This document shows, in pieces, positions 10,901 to 21,438 of a DNA stretch of 64,000 bases (positions are counted from its first letter, which is position 1; each line of letters begins with the position of its first letter). The DNA comes from Branchiostoma belcheri (Eukaryota > Chordata > Leptocardii > Amphioxiformes > Branchiostomatidae). The position numbers were made by a program, and so were the translations under genes. The notes below the pieces were generated by a model, which saw only the letters and a list, made by a program, of their open reading frames with translations, made no database searches and was not told where the DNA came from. The stretch is taken from NCBI RefSeq assembly GCF_001625305.1, contig NW_017803910.1:2769754-2833753 (forward strand), given 5' to 3'.

Positions 10901-13592
10901 CTGTGCGTGACCCGGCGGCTAGGTTACGGTTTGGTCCGGTGAGGTTACGGGGTCGCTTCGGCGTACCTTGCCCGCCGGGGCCTGAAGTGATTTTAAGTTT
11001 GAGTCAAATCAATTTGGCGACGTCGCGGGGCCAAAAAATAGGCCGGCAGCCGTCGGGAACCCCGCCTATTGCCTTCCAGGTCCCGTTCCGAATTCGGTAG
11101 TGCCAAAAACACAGGCCGAAAACGCGCCGAGCGGGCCCCTTTCTTGAATTGTGACATAGGCTTAAAGTGTGCATTCCAAAGAAGGGAAACCTGAATGAAT
11201 GTGATAACTTAAGGGGAGTGACAATTCTTTTTTATACCAGTGAAGGTGTATGCCAAATGCCTCCTGAACCGCATGAGAGATGCAGTAGGCAAGGTCCTCT
11301 GGGAGCTGCGAGAAACAAGCTAGCTTTCGCTCAAAGAGATCCTGTGCTGAGCAGATCTTCACCCTGCGGTGGAGGAAATGTGCTGAACTGCAAACCCCTT
11401 TAGCTATCGGATTCATTGATTTCTGCAAGGCGTTTGATAGCATCTAAAGTCCCTCTTTATCATGTACAGTTATGGGCTGCCAAGTAAACTTATGTATACA
11501 GTTAAACAGATATACTGAAACTCGAAGTGTTGTGTACGGACGGTTGAAGGAATCTAGATACAGCGGGTGGTTTGAAGACGGATCCTCCAAGGTTGTGTCC
11601 TGTCACAGATCCTCTTTCCCGTGGCTATCGACTGGGTATACGTACTTGGGAAGCAACAGGAGAAAAGGGGGGTAAAGTGGGTTCCAGAGACAAAGTTTGC
11701 CGACCTTGACTTTGCAGACGACATTGCGACATAGCGGAAAACACCAGAGATCTCCAACCCCTAGTGACCAACATAGTCCGTCTGCAGACAGCATTGGGCT
11801 CAGCATCAGGGCCAAAAGCAATTAGCATGCTGATAGGGACACGTGCTCCTCTTAGAAGTGTGACCATTGACGAGAACAAATTGAAAGTGGCGGAGAACTT
11901 CACCTACCTTGGGAGCTCCATCAACAACAAAGGACAGATGGACAATGAGCTAGACTGTAGACTTGGAAAGGCCTCAGCAGCCTTCAACCAGCTTGGCTTT
12001 GAAACCTACTATGTGGAAATCAGCCAAGAAAAGAGACTGAAATCACTAGATGCTTCTGATAGTGAATGCGTGAGGAAGATCTTAAGCATCAGACGACAGG
12101 ACTTCATACCCAACACAGATATATGAGCCAGAGCTAACCAACAGCCAGTGTCTACAATCATACGCAAGCGGCGTTTCATGCTAGAAGACGTCTGCCATCT
12201 AGACTTAAGTAAACTTAGAATTGTCTTTCAATATTGAACAGGTTTTGGGTCCGATAAACTATACCAAGGCATGTGCGTTTGCATGGAACATGGGTCGGAA
12301 TTAGGACCCCTCCTTGCTGGCAGCCAGGTGCGTCAATAACAGACAAGGCCCAAATTTGCATATGTAGCAAAAAATAATGGTTCTATCTTTACTGAAATGG
12401 CTTAATTTAATTCGTTATCCCTCAAAACATGGGGATAGACACCAAAATTATTCTGATACCATGAGTAGTTACTGAGATATTGACGAAAAACAGATTTTCA
12501 GTAATGGCCGCCCTTATTTGCATATTGTGCGAATTGCCCAAGGATGACAGAGTGGCATCATTCAGATTCTGAAAGAGCACACCTCAGAGATATAGAAACA
12601 ACAAAAAAACTTTGTATGGACCGCATTGCAAGGTTCTCCAAAAATCAGGGGTTTGGCAACCGGACTAATATCTTCTTCAGTGAACCAGACAACACAAATG
12701 ACTGAATGTCTGCTTTTTCAACAAAATAAAACAAACTAAAGCCCTATAACACCCAGCTCAAAAAATTTCCCAGAAAAAGACATTACAGATTTCAGAATAT
12801 AATCTTTATAGACTAAAAGTAGGCCCACTGCACAGACTACTTGCCTTTGCCCAGGATTTTGTATAGTAGATGAAAGTACTGCAGTACTCACCAGAACTGC
12901 CGGGGGAGCTGTTGGAGGCTGTGTCCCACGGTAAACCCGCCGCCATGGCAGCCACCTGCTGAGCTGACATGAACCTACCCAGGTGGTCCCTCTTAGGCAG
13001 GTTTTGGTGGTGGGCCGGGGTCGACACCACCGGGGAGTCCTCATAACCATCAATGTCCACATGAACATCATCATCTAACAGGGAGCTGGGGGAACATGAT
13101 GTAAGGTTAGAAAATTACAACGTTTATTACCAGTATATCTGAAAATAATTTCATCAGTACTGCTTCTTGTTGCTATACATCAGCTCCATATAGCGGCAAG
13201 AAGCAGTACTCCAGTCAGAAGCTCAAAGGTGTCAACTAGAATCAAAACGTAAGCGTAAACATAAACGTAAATGCGGTGGTATATTAGAAAATCCCAATAT
13301 CCAATGTTTATTGCATAAAAAATAAAAGTAATGTAGTCCCATAGCCTTTTTCAGGTGTAAGGGCAGTGGGTTGTTTATCCACTGTGTCTAGGGCACGGTA
13401 TTGGAAGGTGGAGCCCATCCCTCTCGTTCTACTTACCTCTCCAACGAAAGTCAGGTACCCATTTTAACAAAAACTAGGACAACTTTTGTGTGAGAGAGAG
13501 AGAGAGAGAGAGAGGGAGACAGCTAGAGAGAAAGACAGAGAGAGAGAGACAGAGAGACAATGAGAGAGACAGAGAGAGAGAGAGACAGAGAG

Positions 13593-13623
<31 letters not shown>

Positions 13624-16600
13624 AAGACGGAGAGACAGAGACAGAATGAGACAAAGAGAGAGACAATGAGAGAGACAGAGAGAGGGAGAAGAGAGAAAGA
13701 CAGAGAAAGAGAAAGAGAGAGAAGAAAAGAGGCACAGGGGGAGGGAAAGAGTAGTTCCTCACCTAGCAGCATTGCCGAGCAGGTAGAGCCGGACCTGTCT
13801 CCTCTGTTCGTCAGAGTGCTGCGGACAGCGGTGGGACCGTGTGCACATCCGCTTAGTGTGCTCCGAGATCACCCCGCAGATCTGTTTTAGCACTGCCTTC
13901 CTCTCCTCTGTGGACAACAAGAAACAGCTACATAAAACAAATAATAAACTAGCTTGTCCTAAACAAGAAATGACATTGCAGACTTCCAGGTAGTATTTTG
14001 GGTATTCATGACCATTTTTAACTTTGTGTATGATATATTGTAAAAATTTTTACTGTACTTTTATCTTCATTGTTTCCATAGTCACTTGTGTACAGTGAAT
14101 TTATCATTACTGTTATCATTTGTTTTTTGCCATCCCACCCCCTTTGCCACCGCCATGAAGATAAAGTTCTGTGGACAAGTTACTTACCAATACTCATGGC
14201 CTCATAGTTCACATAACCACCAGACGACTGCATTCAAATACAGGTAGAAATAGTTAGAACACATAGAACAAAAGACATCTGTCTGTCTCTTCAGAGACAT
14301 GTAATTTGTGTGTAATAAGTTATTGTCAGACCCTTAAAAATCCCCACTAGAATTGCCAAGGGTACAGCCTATAGAGAAGTGTGTGTAGACTTGCTGAAAG
14401 TAGTAAGTAACTGTGCAAAATTTAAACTATTAACAAAACCTCTGCATGGTATGGGATGAACAGTCAGGCTCATTTAATATTCTGAGCACCAGAAATTGGC
14501 ATGCCAGCATTTTTCCTGTCCAATATTGACAGACACATGTCCTTACCTTGTCTGACCCTACACTGCTCACACTGGGAATGTCTCCATTCTTGCTGGATTT
14601 GGACGGCTTGGACTGGCGAGGGGAATTCGCTTTCTGGATGGAAATCATATGTGAATACATGTATATACTTCAACACAAGAACATGAACCCGTATGCTGAC
14701 AAGACTGTGTTTTCAACAGTACTGAATACTTTGTTTATAATAATTGGAAACAGAGGTACTGTTTGCGAATGAGACTTATAACTATATTAGGAAAATGAAT
14801 ACAGTTTCTATAAAAATCAAGAACTCTCTCCATAATTTTCTTCTAGCTTACCTTTTCCCAACCTCTATTTCTTACCAGCATGCTTAGTCACTAGTTCGCA
14901 TGGCATCTTATGGGTAAACAACTCATGTTTTCAGTTTTAGATGTTGACAAACAGTAATCTTCCTTACTTTGTCACTTTTCTTTTTCTTCTTCTTCTCTCC
15001 GTATGTCCAGTCATTGTCATCATCATCATCACCCTCTGACTCACACTTGCCTGTGTTTTGGAGCCTGGGTTAGGGGAGGGAGCAGGGAATTATATATGGT
15101 ATATTGGATTATACAAAAGAGTGTCAAATGTTTACTGTTGTGTTACGTGTAGAAGTTAGCCTCTACAAACTACACACAACAGCATAACTTCTCTAACACG
15201 TATACTAGTACTTAAAAGTAAGGCCACATTAACTGGATTATATGTCAATGAAACAATTGAAAACTATAGACGGGATGTCATCCTTAAATGTGCTACTATG
15301 ATCTTAAATGAGACTGTCTGCCAAAGTGCTATGCATAGTGCTATGCATAATACATTTTGGGTTTTTGCAGGCATAGTACATTCTGCCTACGTGCTACTAA
15401 GACATATCTACTTAGACCACATTAACTGGATTATATGTCAATGACACATTTGAAAACTATAGACGGGATGTCATCCTTGAATGTGCTACTATGATCTTAA
15501 ATGAGACTTTCTGCCAAAGTGCTAAGCACAATACATTTTGGGTTTTTGCAGGCATAGTAGTTCTGCCTACGTGCTGCTACGACCAGCTGGCTAAGACATT
15601 ATCTAAAAGTTGCATCCCAAAGTAGCGACACGCAAACATTTTGCCCACCTTTTACTGGCTATCCTGCTGGAGTTTCTGCCCATCCCCATACATTTCTCCA
15701 GGTGAGGAGCAAACCGGTTGGCAGAGATGGTCCGACCACAGTTTGGACATTCACACTCGTACTGTTTCTTGGACGAAACCGGCTGGCCAAATATATCCAG
15801 GCCCACCTGGTCAACTATTTCTGGAAAAGGTAAAATATAGAACCGTTTCAAATAAGTTTGCTACAACATTTTATTAAGTTCTTTATATTTTCTATATCTC
15901 TTGAACATCATGAAGGCAAGATTGCCTGGTTTATGCTAAAAATACTGAGTAGTATTAAAGTCTCGTTAGCACTAGTAGTATGTTTCTTTACTTACCAAAT
16001 TCTTTGAGTTCTCTGAAAAAAAGGAGAAGAGATTCATCATCACACAGCATTGAGTTCAATTCTATATGTACTAGTATTGAGTAGTCTTTTATTTATTTAT
16101 TGTTTGACTCAGGCAAAGCCCATAGACAACATAGACAACACAAAATACATAAATTTAAAAATACAATATCTAGGATAAAAGAAACGGGGCCTATTTAAGG
16201 TCTGCATACCAACTGGCAGTATCGACGCCAGAACTGACTTCTAGGGAAGGCATCAGAGCGTAAGAGCAAACTGATGATGCCGTTACCGGACGCCAGGAGG
16301 CGAGCCGCAAAAGAGTGATTTACGAGCTTTACGAGCTCATGCTACAATTTCTCTTTATGTTTATGAAGACTTACTACATTTGCAAAAGGATCGACATTAC
16401 AAGTGACCATCAAGATGTCAAACCTGAGACCAGACACTGGGAGGGACCCCTACTCTTTCAGGTGGGATCTTTAACATGCTTGAGTGAAATGAGGAAAACG
16501 TTAAGTGCCTTTCCCAAGAGCACAACATTGGGGCATGTTGGTGGATTCAAACCCAGGACCTATAGGTTCTGGGCCATATTACGCCACACAATCTCGCTGT

Positions 16601-17701
16601 CATTGCAAACTATTGCAATATATCTTTTCTGATTTTTTTGCAATGATTTCTTTATCAATAAAGAACAAGCCTGAGCCTTACGCAGGATCCACATCATCCA
16701 CGAAGAAGGTTCCCATCTTACAGGAGCGATGGACGTCAAAACACAAGCCGAGGATGACATCATCTACCAGCTCACTCAGCACGTCTGGGGCATAGTTCTG
16801 TACGGCAGGGGGAAACTTTAGGTTAGCTATCTGTATCTGTATCATGTGTGTATGGGTGTAGCTGGTATAACTGCCCTTCGGCATTACACACAAGCTTCGT
16901 AGGCACGCGGCACGGCAGCAGCTAGCTATATCACACCGAACGACTTGTAATGTTACAATACATTCAATCTTTGCACATTAATTGCAGTTGTTTAAAGCTA
17001 GTGATGGTGGCAACTGTTCTTGGTGGCAACAAGTTACACTATACTATAGCCGCGGCGACTGTTGCAGGGCTTCTCTTGCTTGCAGTCTTTTACATTAGCC
17101 CTAATGTAAAAGACTGCAAGCAAAAGAAGCCCTGCAACAGTCGCCGCGGCTAGTTACACTATAGCACTAGTATATGGAGTATATAGTATATTCAGTTAGT
17201 ATATTCAATTTCAACATGCCATTTTGTGTGCCAAATTGTGATGCCAAATAATCAAGGACGAGATAATTCTAGAACATGCCAGCTGTCATACACTTAACAT
17301 GTATTCAAATTATTGAAAAAAAAAACTAACAAAAAAAACTACTAGTATTGGACTACATATGCATGACAAACCTTGAAAAATTACCAGTAATCTTTTCAGC
17401 CCCTTGAAATTAATTATTTTGATTTAACGGTAAACATGTGCGCCAGACGATATCGCTCCTCACCTTGCCTCTACCAGGCTTCGGGCAGCTAGCATTGTGA
17501 AAGAATAGAAATTAACGAAGGAGCACATTTACTCCTTAGTGGCACAACTCCCCTGGCATGTTATCTGGCTAATTTTTCTACTCCTTCCAGCCACTTGCCG
17601 AAGCCTGGTAGAGGCTAATTAAATTTCGGTCTTCGCCGTACCACGAGTTGACAGTCCTCGCTTTCCTGGTCTTCACTGCCGTCAAAGCTGTACTCGGACA
17701 T
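7910..17701 (-). CDS. ATXN7L3: Ataxin-7-like protein 3 / Sgf11 (SAGA DUB module)
   Basis: Eleven exons join in phase into 371 aa: 17642-17701, 16682-16797, 15996-16012, 15649-15820, 14968-15064, 14547-14633, 14188-14227, 13763-13907, 12892-13085, 8513-8578, 7910-8031. The order of motifs matches vertebrate ATXN7L3: the N-terminal helix ([19 protein letters not shown]), then [13 protein letters not shown], the Sgf11 zinc finger (C89, C92, H104, C108 in [20 protein letters not shown]), an acidic linker ([17 protein letters not shown]), and the SCA7 zinc-binding domain (C207, C218, C224, H227 in [18 protein letters not shown]). The tail is lysine-rich (KKKKSKKK). By family knowledge it anchors and activates the USP22-type histone H2B deubiquitinase in SAGA, in the nucleus. 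The human protein is about 350 aa, so length agrees. Exon 3 is a 17-nt microexon. Intron 9 (8579-12891) is packed with transposon debris. Orthology is secure. Confidence 0.95.
8206..8430. mobile_element. MITE with GCACGTCGGCAGAACG end, 7-9 bp TSD
   Basis: The 225-bp segment is flanked by the direct repeat gttggctga (8197-8205 and 8431-8439). Its interior (ggatttttggtcaacgttgc) recurs inverted in the element at 55622-55866, and its right end recurs in the tandem units at 15222-15598. It lies in the last intron of the ATXN7L3-like gene. Confidence 0.75.
8779..9060 (+). repeat. Left arm of large inverted repeat
   Basis: The arm from about gcggtccatacaaag through the first tandem unit is nearly identical to the reverse complement of 12354-12636. 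The two arms bound about 3.3 kb of transposon-derived DNA within intron 9 of the ATXN7L3-like gene. Confidence 0.85.
8890..9600 (+). repeat. Tandem array of about 185-bp units
   Basis: Four diverging units begin near 8892, 9079, 9266 and 9434. Each carries ggccattactgaaaatc, tcaatatctcagtaa, tggtatcagaataat and atatgcaaatt. The first two are the most similar and the last is the most decayed. Confidence 0.85.
9990..12126 (+). mobile_element. Decayed non-LTR retrotransposon (reverse transcriptase relic)
   Basis: Across broken frames one reads characteristic APE-type non-LTR RT segments: [90 protein letters not shown] and [20 protein letters not shown]. Order and spacing fit one element with many stops and frameshifts. 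It is interrupted at about 10379-11155 by another transposon. The family (RTE-like or a relative) is not certain. Confidence 0.85.
10379..11155. mobile_element. Nested TIR element inserted in the LINE relic
   Basis: The LINE coding frame breaks between VVKL and IPKKG, and the intervening 777 bp starts gtcacatttgaaacgggacc and ends with an imperfect inverse (gggcccctttcttgaattgtgac). GC content is higher than in the surroundings. Flanks gttaagctg and cttaaagtg may be an eroded target duplication. No transposase is seen. Confidence 0.65.
12354..12636 (-). repeat. Right arm of large inverted repeat
   Basis: Reverse complement of 8779-9060, including the shared aatgatgccactctgtcatc segment and one copy of the 185-bp tandem unit. 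Confidence 0.85.
13157..13212. repeat. Short hairpin, arms agtactgcttcttg
   Basis: Two arms of about 14-22 bp (agtactgcttcttg ... caagaagcagtact) are separated by a short loop. It lies in intron 8 of the ATXN7L3-like gene; function unknown. Confidence 0.6.
13490..13735 (+). repeat. Polypurine GA-rich microsatellite
   Basis: About 250 bp of almost uninterrupted purines, mainly (GA)n with gacaga and gacaatga variants, lie just 3' of the exon 8 donor (13762) of the ATXN7L3-like gene. The long serine/leucine-rich frames across it are artefacts of the repeat. Confidence 0.95.
15222..15598 (+). repeat. Two tandem copies of an about 190-bp unit
   Basis: Units starting at 15222 and about 15415 share ccacattaactggattatat, gacgggatgtcatcctt and acattttgggtttttgcagg. 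The right half resembles the right end of the 8206-8430 element. They lie in intron 4 of the ATXN7L3-like gene, immediately downstream of exon 4. Confidence 0.85.
16085..16600 (-). mobile_element. SINE/LINE-tail composite
   Basis: The segment holds ttatttatttattgtttgac (tail-like) and, at 16440-16600, the motif gtgcctttcccaagagcaca followed by a degenerate B-box-like gattcaaaccc, as in the SINEs near 22.3 and 33.3 kb. It lies in intron 2 of the ATXN7L3-like gene. Confidence 0.55.
17047..17152. mobile_element. 106-bp palindromic MITE, second copy
   Basis: Same element as 811-916, with TAGCCGCGG at one end and CCGCGGCTA at the other, and better-preserved palindromy. The right flank gttacacta is repeated on the left, but separated from the element end by five extra bases. 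It lies in intron 1 of the ATXN7L3-like gene. Confidence 0.9.
17465..17616. mobile_element. MITE with GCCTCTACCAGGCTTCGG terminal inverted repeats
   Basis: The left end ttgcctctaccaggcttcgg and right end ccgaagcctggtagaggcta are inverted repeats. The outermost bases match the element at 37649-37845. No clear target duplication is visible. It ends 26 bp from the coding boundary of exon 1 of the ATXN7L3-like gene. Confidence 0.8.
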
Positions 17702-20045
17702 CTCTCCACACACCGTCCGTCAGTTAGCCGGGATGTCCGGATACTTCCATAGGTTATGAGCCAGGAAATTATTCACAAAGCGACGAACAAATTCCGTAGA
17801 GAGTAGGCTCACTTCGACGCCAGCTGTCATGTAAAAAATTATACAGCTGCCGGGTTCTTTTTATCGAAAAATCACCCGTTTAAAGGAAAAGTACGATTGC
17901 AACTGTAAAAATTTTGTCACCCTGAGTTAGAATACCATCTTGGGCATAGCTGGTGTTTTTTGTGGAAGGGTGAGGTACCGTGAAATGAAGAAAAACGGTA
18001 AATTCTGGACAAGGCAGATTTTGTTTTCATCCAGTGTCCGCCATTTTGGAAAGCACTATGCCATGAGATTTGTGGGCGAGTCTACTCAGATATGGGGGAT
18101 TTTTAACTATCACATGATTTTACAAATAAATTGCATGACATAAACGGCAGTATAAAACCATCTAATATTGTCACAAATATTTTTTCATAGTTGCTTTTTA
18201 TAACAAAGGTACGAAATAAAACGAAAAAATTAATAAATGATGTATTATATGGATTGAAATCCCGTCTGGTAAGTTTGGTACATTCTACACAGGTCTAAAA
18301 AAAACTACGATGGCCCACACGAACAAATTCAATCAAGGCGCCTGTATCGCGCTCACAGTACAACACATTCAGCCAAGTGAATAGCGGTAAAGACAGAGCT
18401 CTGCCTGCAGTGAAGATCATACAAAGTTAGTAGATTAAAATGATATATCACACATAATACGTATTTGTTCACATATTAATGATGACCTAACAAGAGAGTC
18501 TTCCTGTACCATTTAGTGTTCACGGTTCCTCCTTAAATTAGTAAAGCCTTTACTAAACTTGTTCCTCTTTGACCTCTTTTACTGAACTGGGTTAAACATG
18601 TTCCTATCTCAGAGAGCCTGTCCTCTTCCGGATGATCCACAATGATCTTTTTAGAAATCGCTTTATCCTTTTACATGTAATACCTCCTACCAGGAACAGC
18701 TTTCCAAAAAAAAAAAAAACAAAAAAAAATAAATAAAAATTAAGGAATTGATGGAGGAAAACAACAGCTAGCCACTAGCTTCGTCCCTTTAGCGCTGCCT
18801 GGGGAAGTGGCCGCACAAACTCCTCTGGCTTATGGATAGTGTCTTCTTACCAAAAGGGATCTGCTTGGAGATTATGGGGAAGTGCACTTTGCTTGCCCAC
18901 TTATGCGTACATGAGAGTTAGTCGCTGCCATCATTGACGCACAGGCACAGACCACCAGAGAATACCATACAGGCAATATGGGCGTTATCTTTGATCCCCT
19001 TCTTTGCTGGATGAGATTGTTTGGCAAGTTGATATCCTTCCGTTATGGATCCGGAAACATTTTCATGAGGCAGTTGTATTAAGAAGATTAAACCGATTTT
19101 ACTGCTTTTCATCTAACAGAAACACCGAAACATCCTTCCATTCGACGGGGCAGTATCCGTTTGCCAGCCAAAGTATGACTGGCGTAGAAAGAAAGCCCGA
19201 TAAAAACGCCTAAAAACACGTCCAAAATACCTCAAAGCCTAAACCTGTGTTTGGAAAGTAATCCTTTCCCCATAGGACTAAAAACGCTTTATTTGTAATC
19301 GGATAAAGGCATGGAGTCAGGATATGATCTTTGATGTAAGCTTAAGCCTGCTGTATACCTACCATACCCTGACCTATTTCTCAGAAAGGTTGCAGCGTCA
19401 CTGATGGTGAATTGCCTGTTGCCACAAACTCTTCTTTATGGTTGTATGAAGTTAATGAGGAATAACGGGTGTGTAAAAATGATGATGTGCGTTTCCGTTA
19501 TGCCTATCCAATTTTCGTGATGATTAGCCTGGTTATGTCGCAGGTCATCAGTGTTAGTAAACATCATAGCAACATACGCTCGTTGCTCATCGTACACGTG
19601 CTGTATGCTTATTGATGTGTTTTCATGTAGGTCCTGTACTCTCGCGGGAGAGCGTAGGACTAGGAGGCTGTTTGGCAACCGACGTCTGAGCAGACCAATT
19701 GTAATCTCCAAGTACATTGTAGATTCTGTTGGAAATTATATAGCCACCTGCACGCCTTGGCCAATGGTTACAGGCGGCGAATATAGACTCTCTTGTCCCA
19801 CAGAATTTGCTTGGAGATTAGAACAATGCATTGGTCACTAGAACATTATTGACTTAACTTGTATTCTATTGATCAATAAATGATACCTTAGAGATCAATG
19901 AAATCACTCACTCAACGGATCTTTGAGAGATCTACCAATCTGTCAATGGTGTCTAAACGGTCACAGCTCTAGTAGAATTACTAGTTAATGGAGAGGCAAC
20001 GTGTAAAAACACACCATCACAATTATTACTTAGTATCACGTATTC
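17702..20045. other. Intergenic/promoter interval, no gene seen
   Basis: This is the upstream region of the ATXN7L3-like gene and the downstream region of the first GPCR. I see no exon chain. It holds the dispersed repeat at 19190-19265 (copy of 2001-2065) and an A-rich run near 18705-18740. Open frames here are not convincing. Confidence 0.6.
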
Positions 20046-20051
20046 TTTATT
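20046..20051 (-). other. Polyadenylation signal of the first GPCR gene
   Basis: AATAAA on the minus strand lies about 230 bp beyond the stop codon at 20284. Confidence 0.5.
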
Positions 20052-20283
20052 TTGACCACCAAAAATACAATTTTTACGATTTTCACTCACGAAAATACAA
20101 TTCTCCTATTCCCAACGAAATGATACATGCACAAAAGAAACCTTCATCGACGTATACGTACCGTACAAAAACATACAAACTACCAACATAGGCATAAAGT
20201 TTTCATACAAGAGTCTCTCTATGTAGCTATCGACTGTTTTGTCATACAATGGAGGCTACCGATTGTTGTAACAGCCATATTGT

Positions 20284-21438
20284 TTAGAACAAGCAATCTC
20301 GAGATCTGTAACTCAGCAGCACGACAGGCGCGTCTATGGTAGCCGGACGTTCGTTTTGCTGGACGTTCCTTTTGCGGACGAGATACCGCCATAGGCGGAT
20401 CCCTCCGTTCTTGAAACTGTCCCAGACCGCATTTCTCAGTGTCGGCAGCCGGAATGCGTACACGAGAGGATTCACAATGGGCGCCAACCACAGGACCACG
20501 ATGTAGACGAACCGAAACAGATTGCCGATGCCGTTCATCCCGTCCCAGCTGTTGTACATGGAGACGAGCGTCGTCACCTGCCACGACAGGAACAGCAGCC
20601 AGGCGAGCAGGAACACGGCTATGATGACCAGCACACTTCTGGCCCTCTTCTGTGCGAGGACGATCTGTTGTCGGTTGATGTGCACGCGTCCGGCCTGCTG
20701 GTTGCCGTTCGCCGCCGCGGACAGGCGCCGTCGGAGCGCCAGGAAGACCCGCGCGTTGGTGAACACCACCACGGCAACTCCCGCCGCGCACAGGACAGTC
20801 ATGAACAGGATGTAGCTCCCTTCCACTGCGCCCAGGAAACACAGCTCTTTACTAGCGTTCATCGAGTAGCAGTTCCACCCCATCAACGGGGAGAAACAGA
20901 GCAGAGCGGCGGAGACCCAAGCCCCGGCCACCGCCGCCAGAGTGTGCCGGCTGCCGACGGTGGTGCGATAGTAAATGGCGTGCTGGACGGAAACATACCG
21001 ATCTACGGACAACAACACCAGCCCAGTTAGGGACAGAAACACGGGAAAGTGCAGCACCGTGACCAATAATAATATGTACTTTCGAAACGTTACGGTGGAC
21101 CGTAACTTGAGCATGACGTTGGCGACGACATTGGTGATGATATCCGAGACGGCCAGGTTAGCGATCTGGTAGTACAGCGGTTTGTGTTGCTGTAACATAG
21201 CAACGCCGAAGACAACGAGACTGTTCAGAAGGGTACCGATGGCGCTCAATGTTGTTGTCAAAGCTTCCCTGCCAGGAAAGCTAAAGAGAATCTGACTGGA
21301 ATTCAGACAAATCGTCATCACGGTCTCAAATGTCAGGTTGTCGCCAGGACCGTTTTTTCCGAACCATTCAAGGCACGAGCCGCCGGAGGCATTTGCGAAT
21401 GTGAACCTGGTGGTGGTATTGCTGATGTTCCCCTCCAT
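20284..21438 (-). CDS. Intronless MECA/EDG-type rhodopsin-class GPCR, paralogue A
   Basis: The single exon encodes 384 aa from the MEGNIS start; the open frame runs 41 codons further upstream. I chose MEGNIS because the tandem paralogue starts at the same point, and the paralogue's TATA box aligns with a cataaaggg inside the upstream extension. Visible features are N-glycosylation sites in the N-tail, TM1 LLNSLVVF, TM2 NLAVSD, TM3 end SVDRYVSV (DRY), ECL2 PLMGWNC...C, and TM7 NPLVYAF (NPxxY). The usual TM3 cysteine and TM5 proline are absent and ECL2 carries two cysteines, the pattern of S1P/LPA, cannabinoid and melanocortin receptors. TM6 reads AWLLF where CWxP is usual. It is a plasma-membrane receptor; the ligand cannot be told. 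Confidence 0.9.
   Translation of the reverse strand: MEGNISNTTTRFTFANASGGSCLEWFGKNGPGDNLTFETVMTICLNSSQILFSFPGREALTTTLSAIGTLLNSLVVFGVAMLQQHKPLYYQIANLAVSDIITNVVANVMLKLRSTVTFRKYILLLVTVLHFPVFLSLTGLVLLSVDRYVSVQHAIYYRTTVGSRHTLAAVAGAWVSAALLCFSPLMGWNCYSMNASKELCFLGAVEGSYILFMTVLCAAGVAVVVFTNARVFLALRRRLSAAANGNQQAGRVHINRQQIVLAQKRARSVLVIIAVFLLAWLLFLSWQVTTLVSMYNSWDGMNGIGNLFRFVYIVVLWLAPIVNPLVYAFRLPTLRNAVWDSFKNGGIRLWRYLVRKRNVQQNERPATIDAPVVLLSYRSRDCLF

Noticed and set aside
13464..13772. Long Leu/Ser-rich open frames on the minus strand
   Set aside because: They are translations of the GA/CT simple repeat and have no coding structure.
20439..21172. Plus-strand frames opposite the GPCR genes (also 24046-24999)
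   Set aside because: They are antisense shadows of intact receptor genes; the minus-strand frames have the conserved seven-helix motifs.
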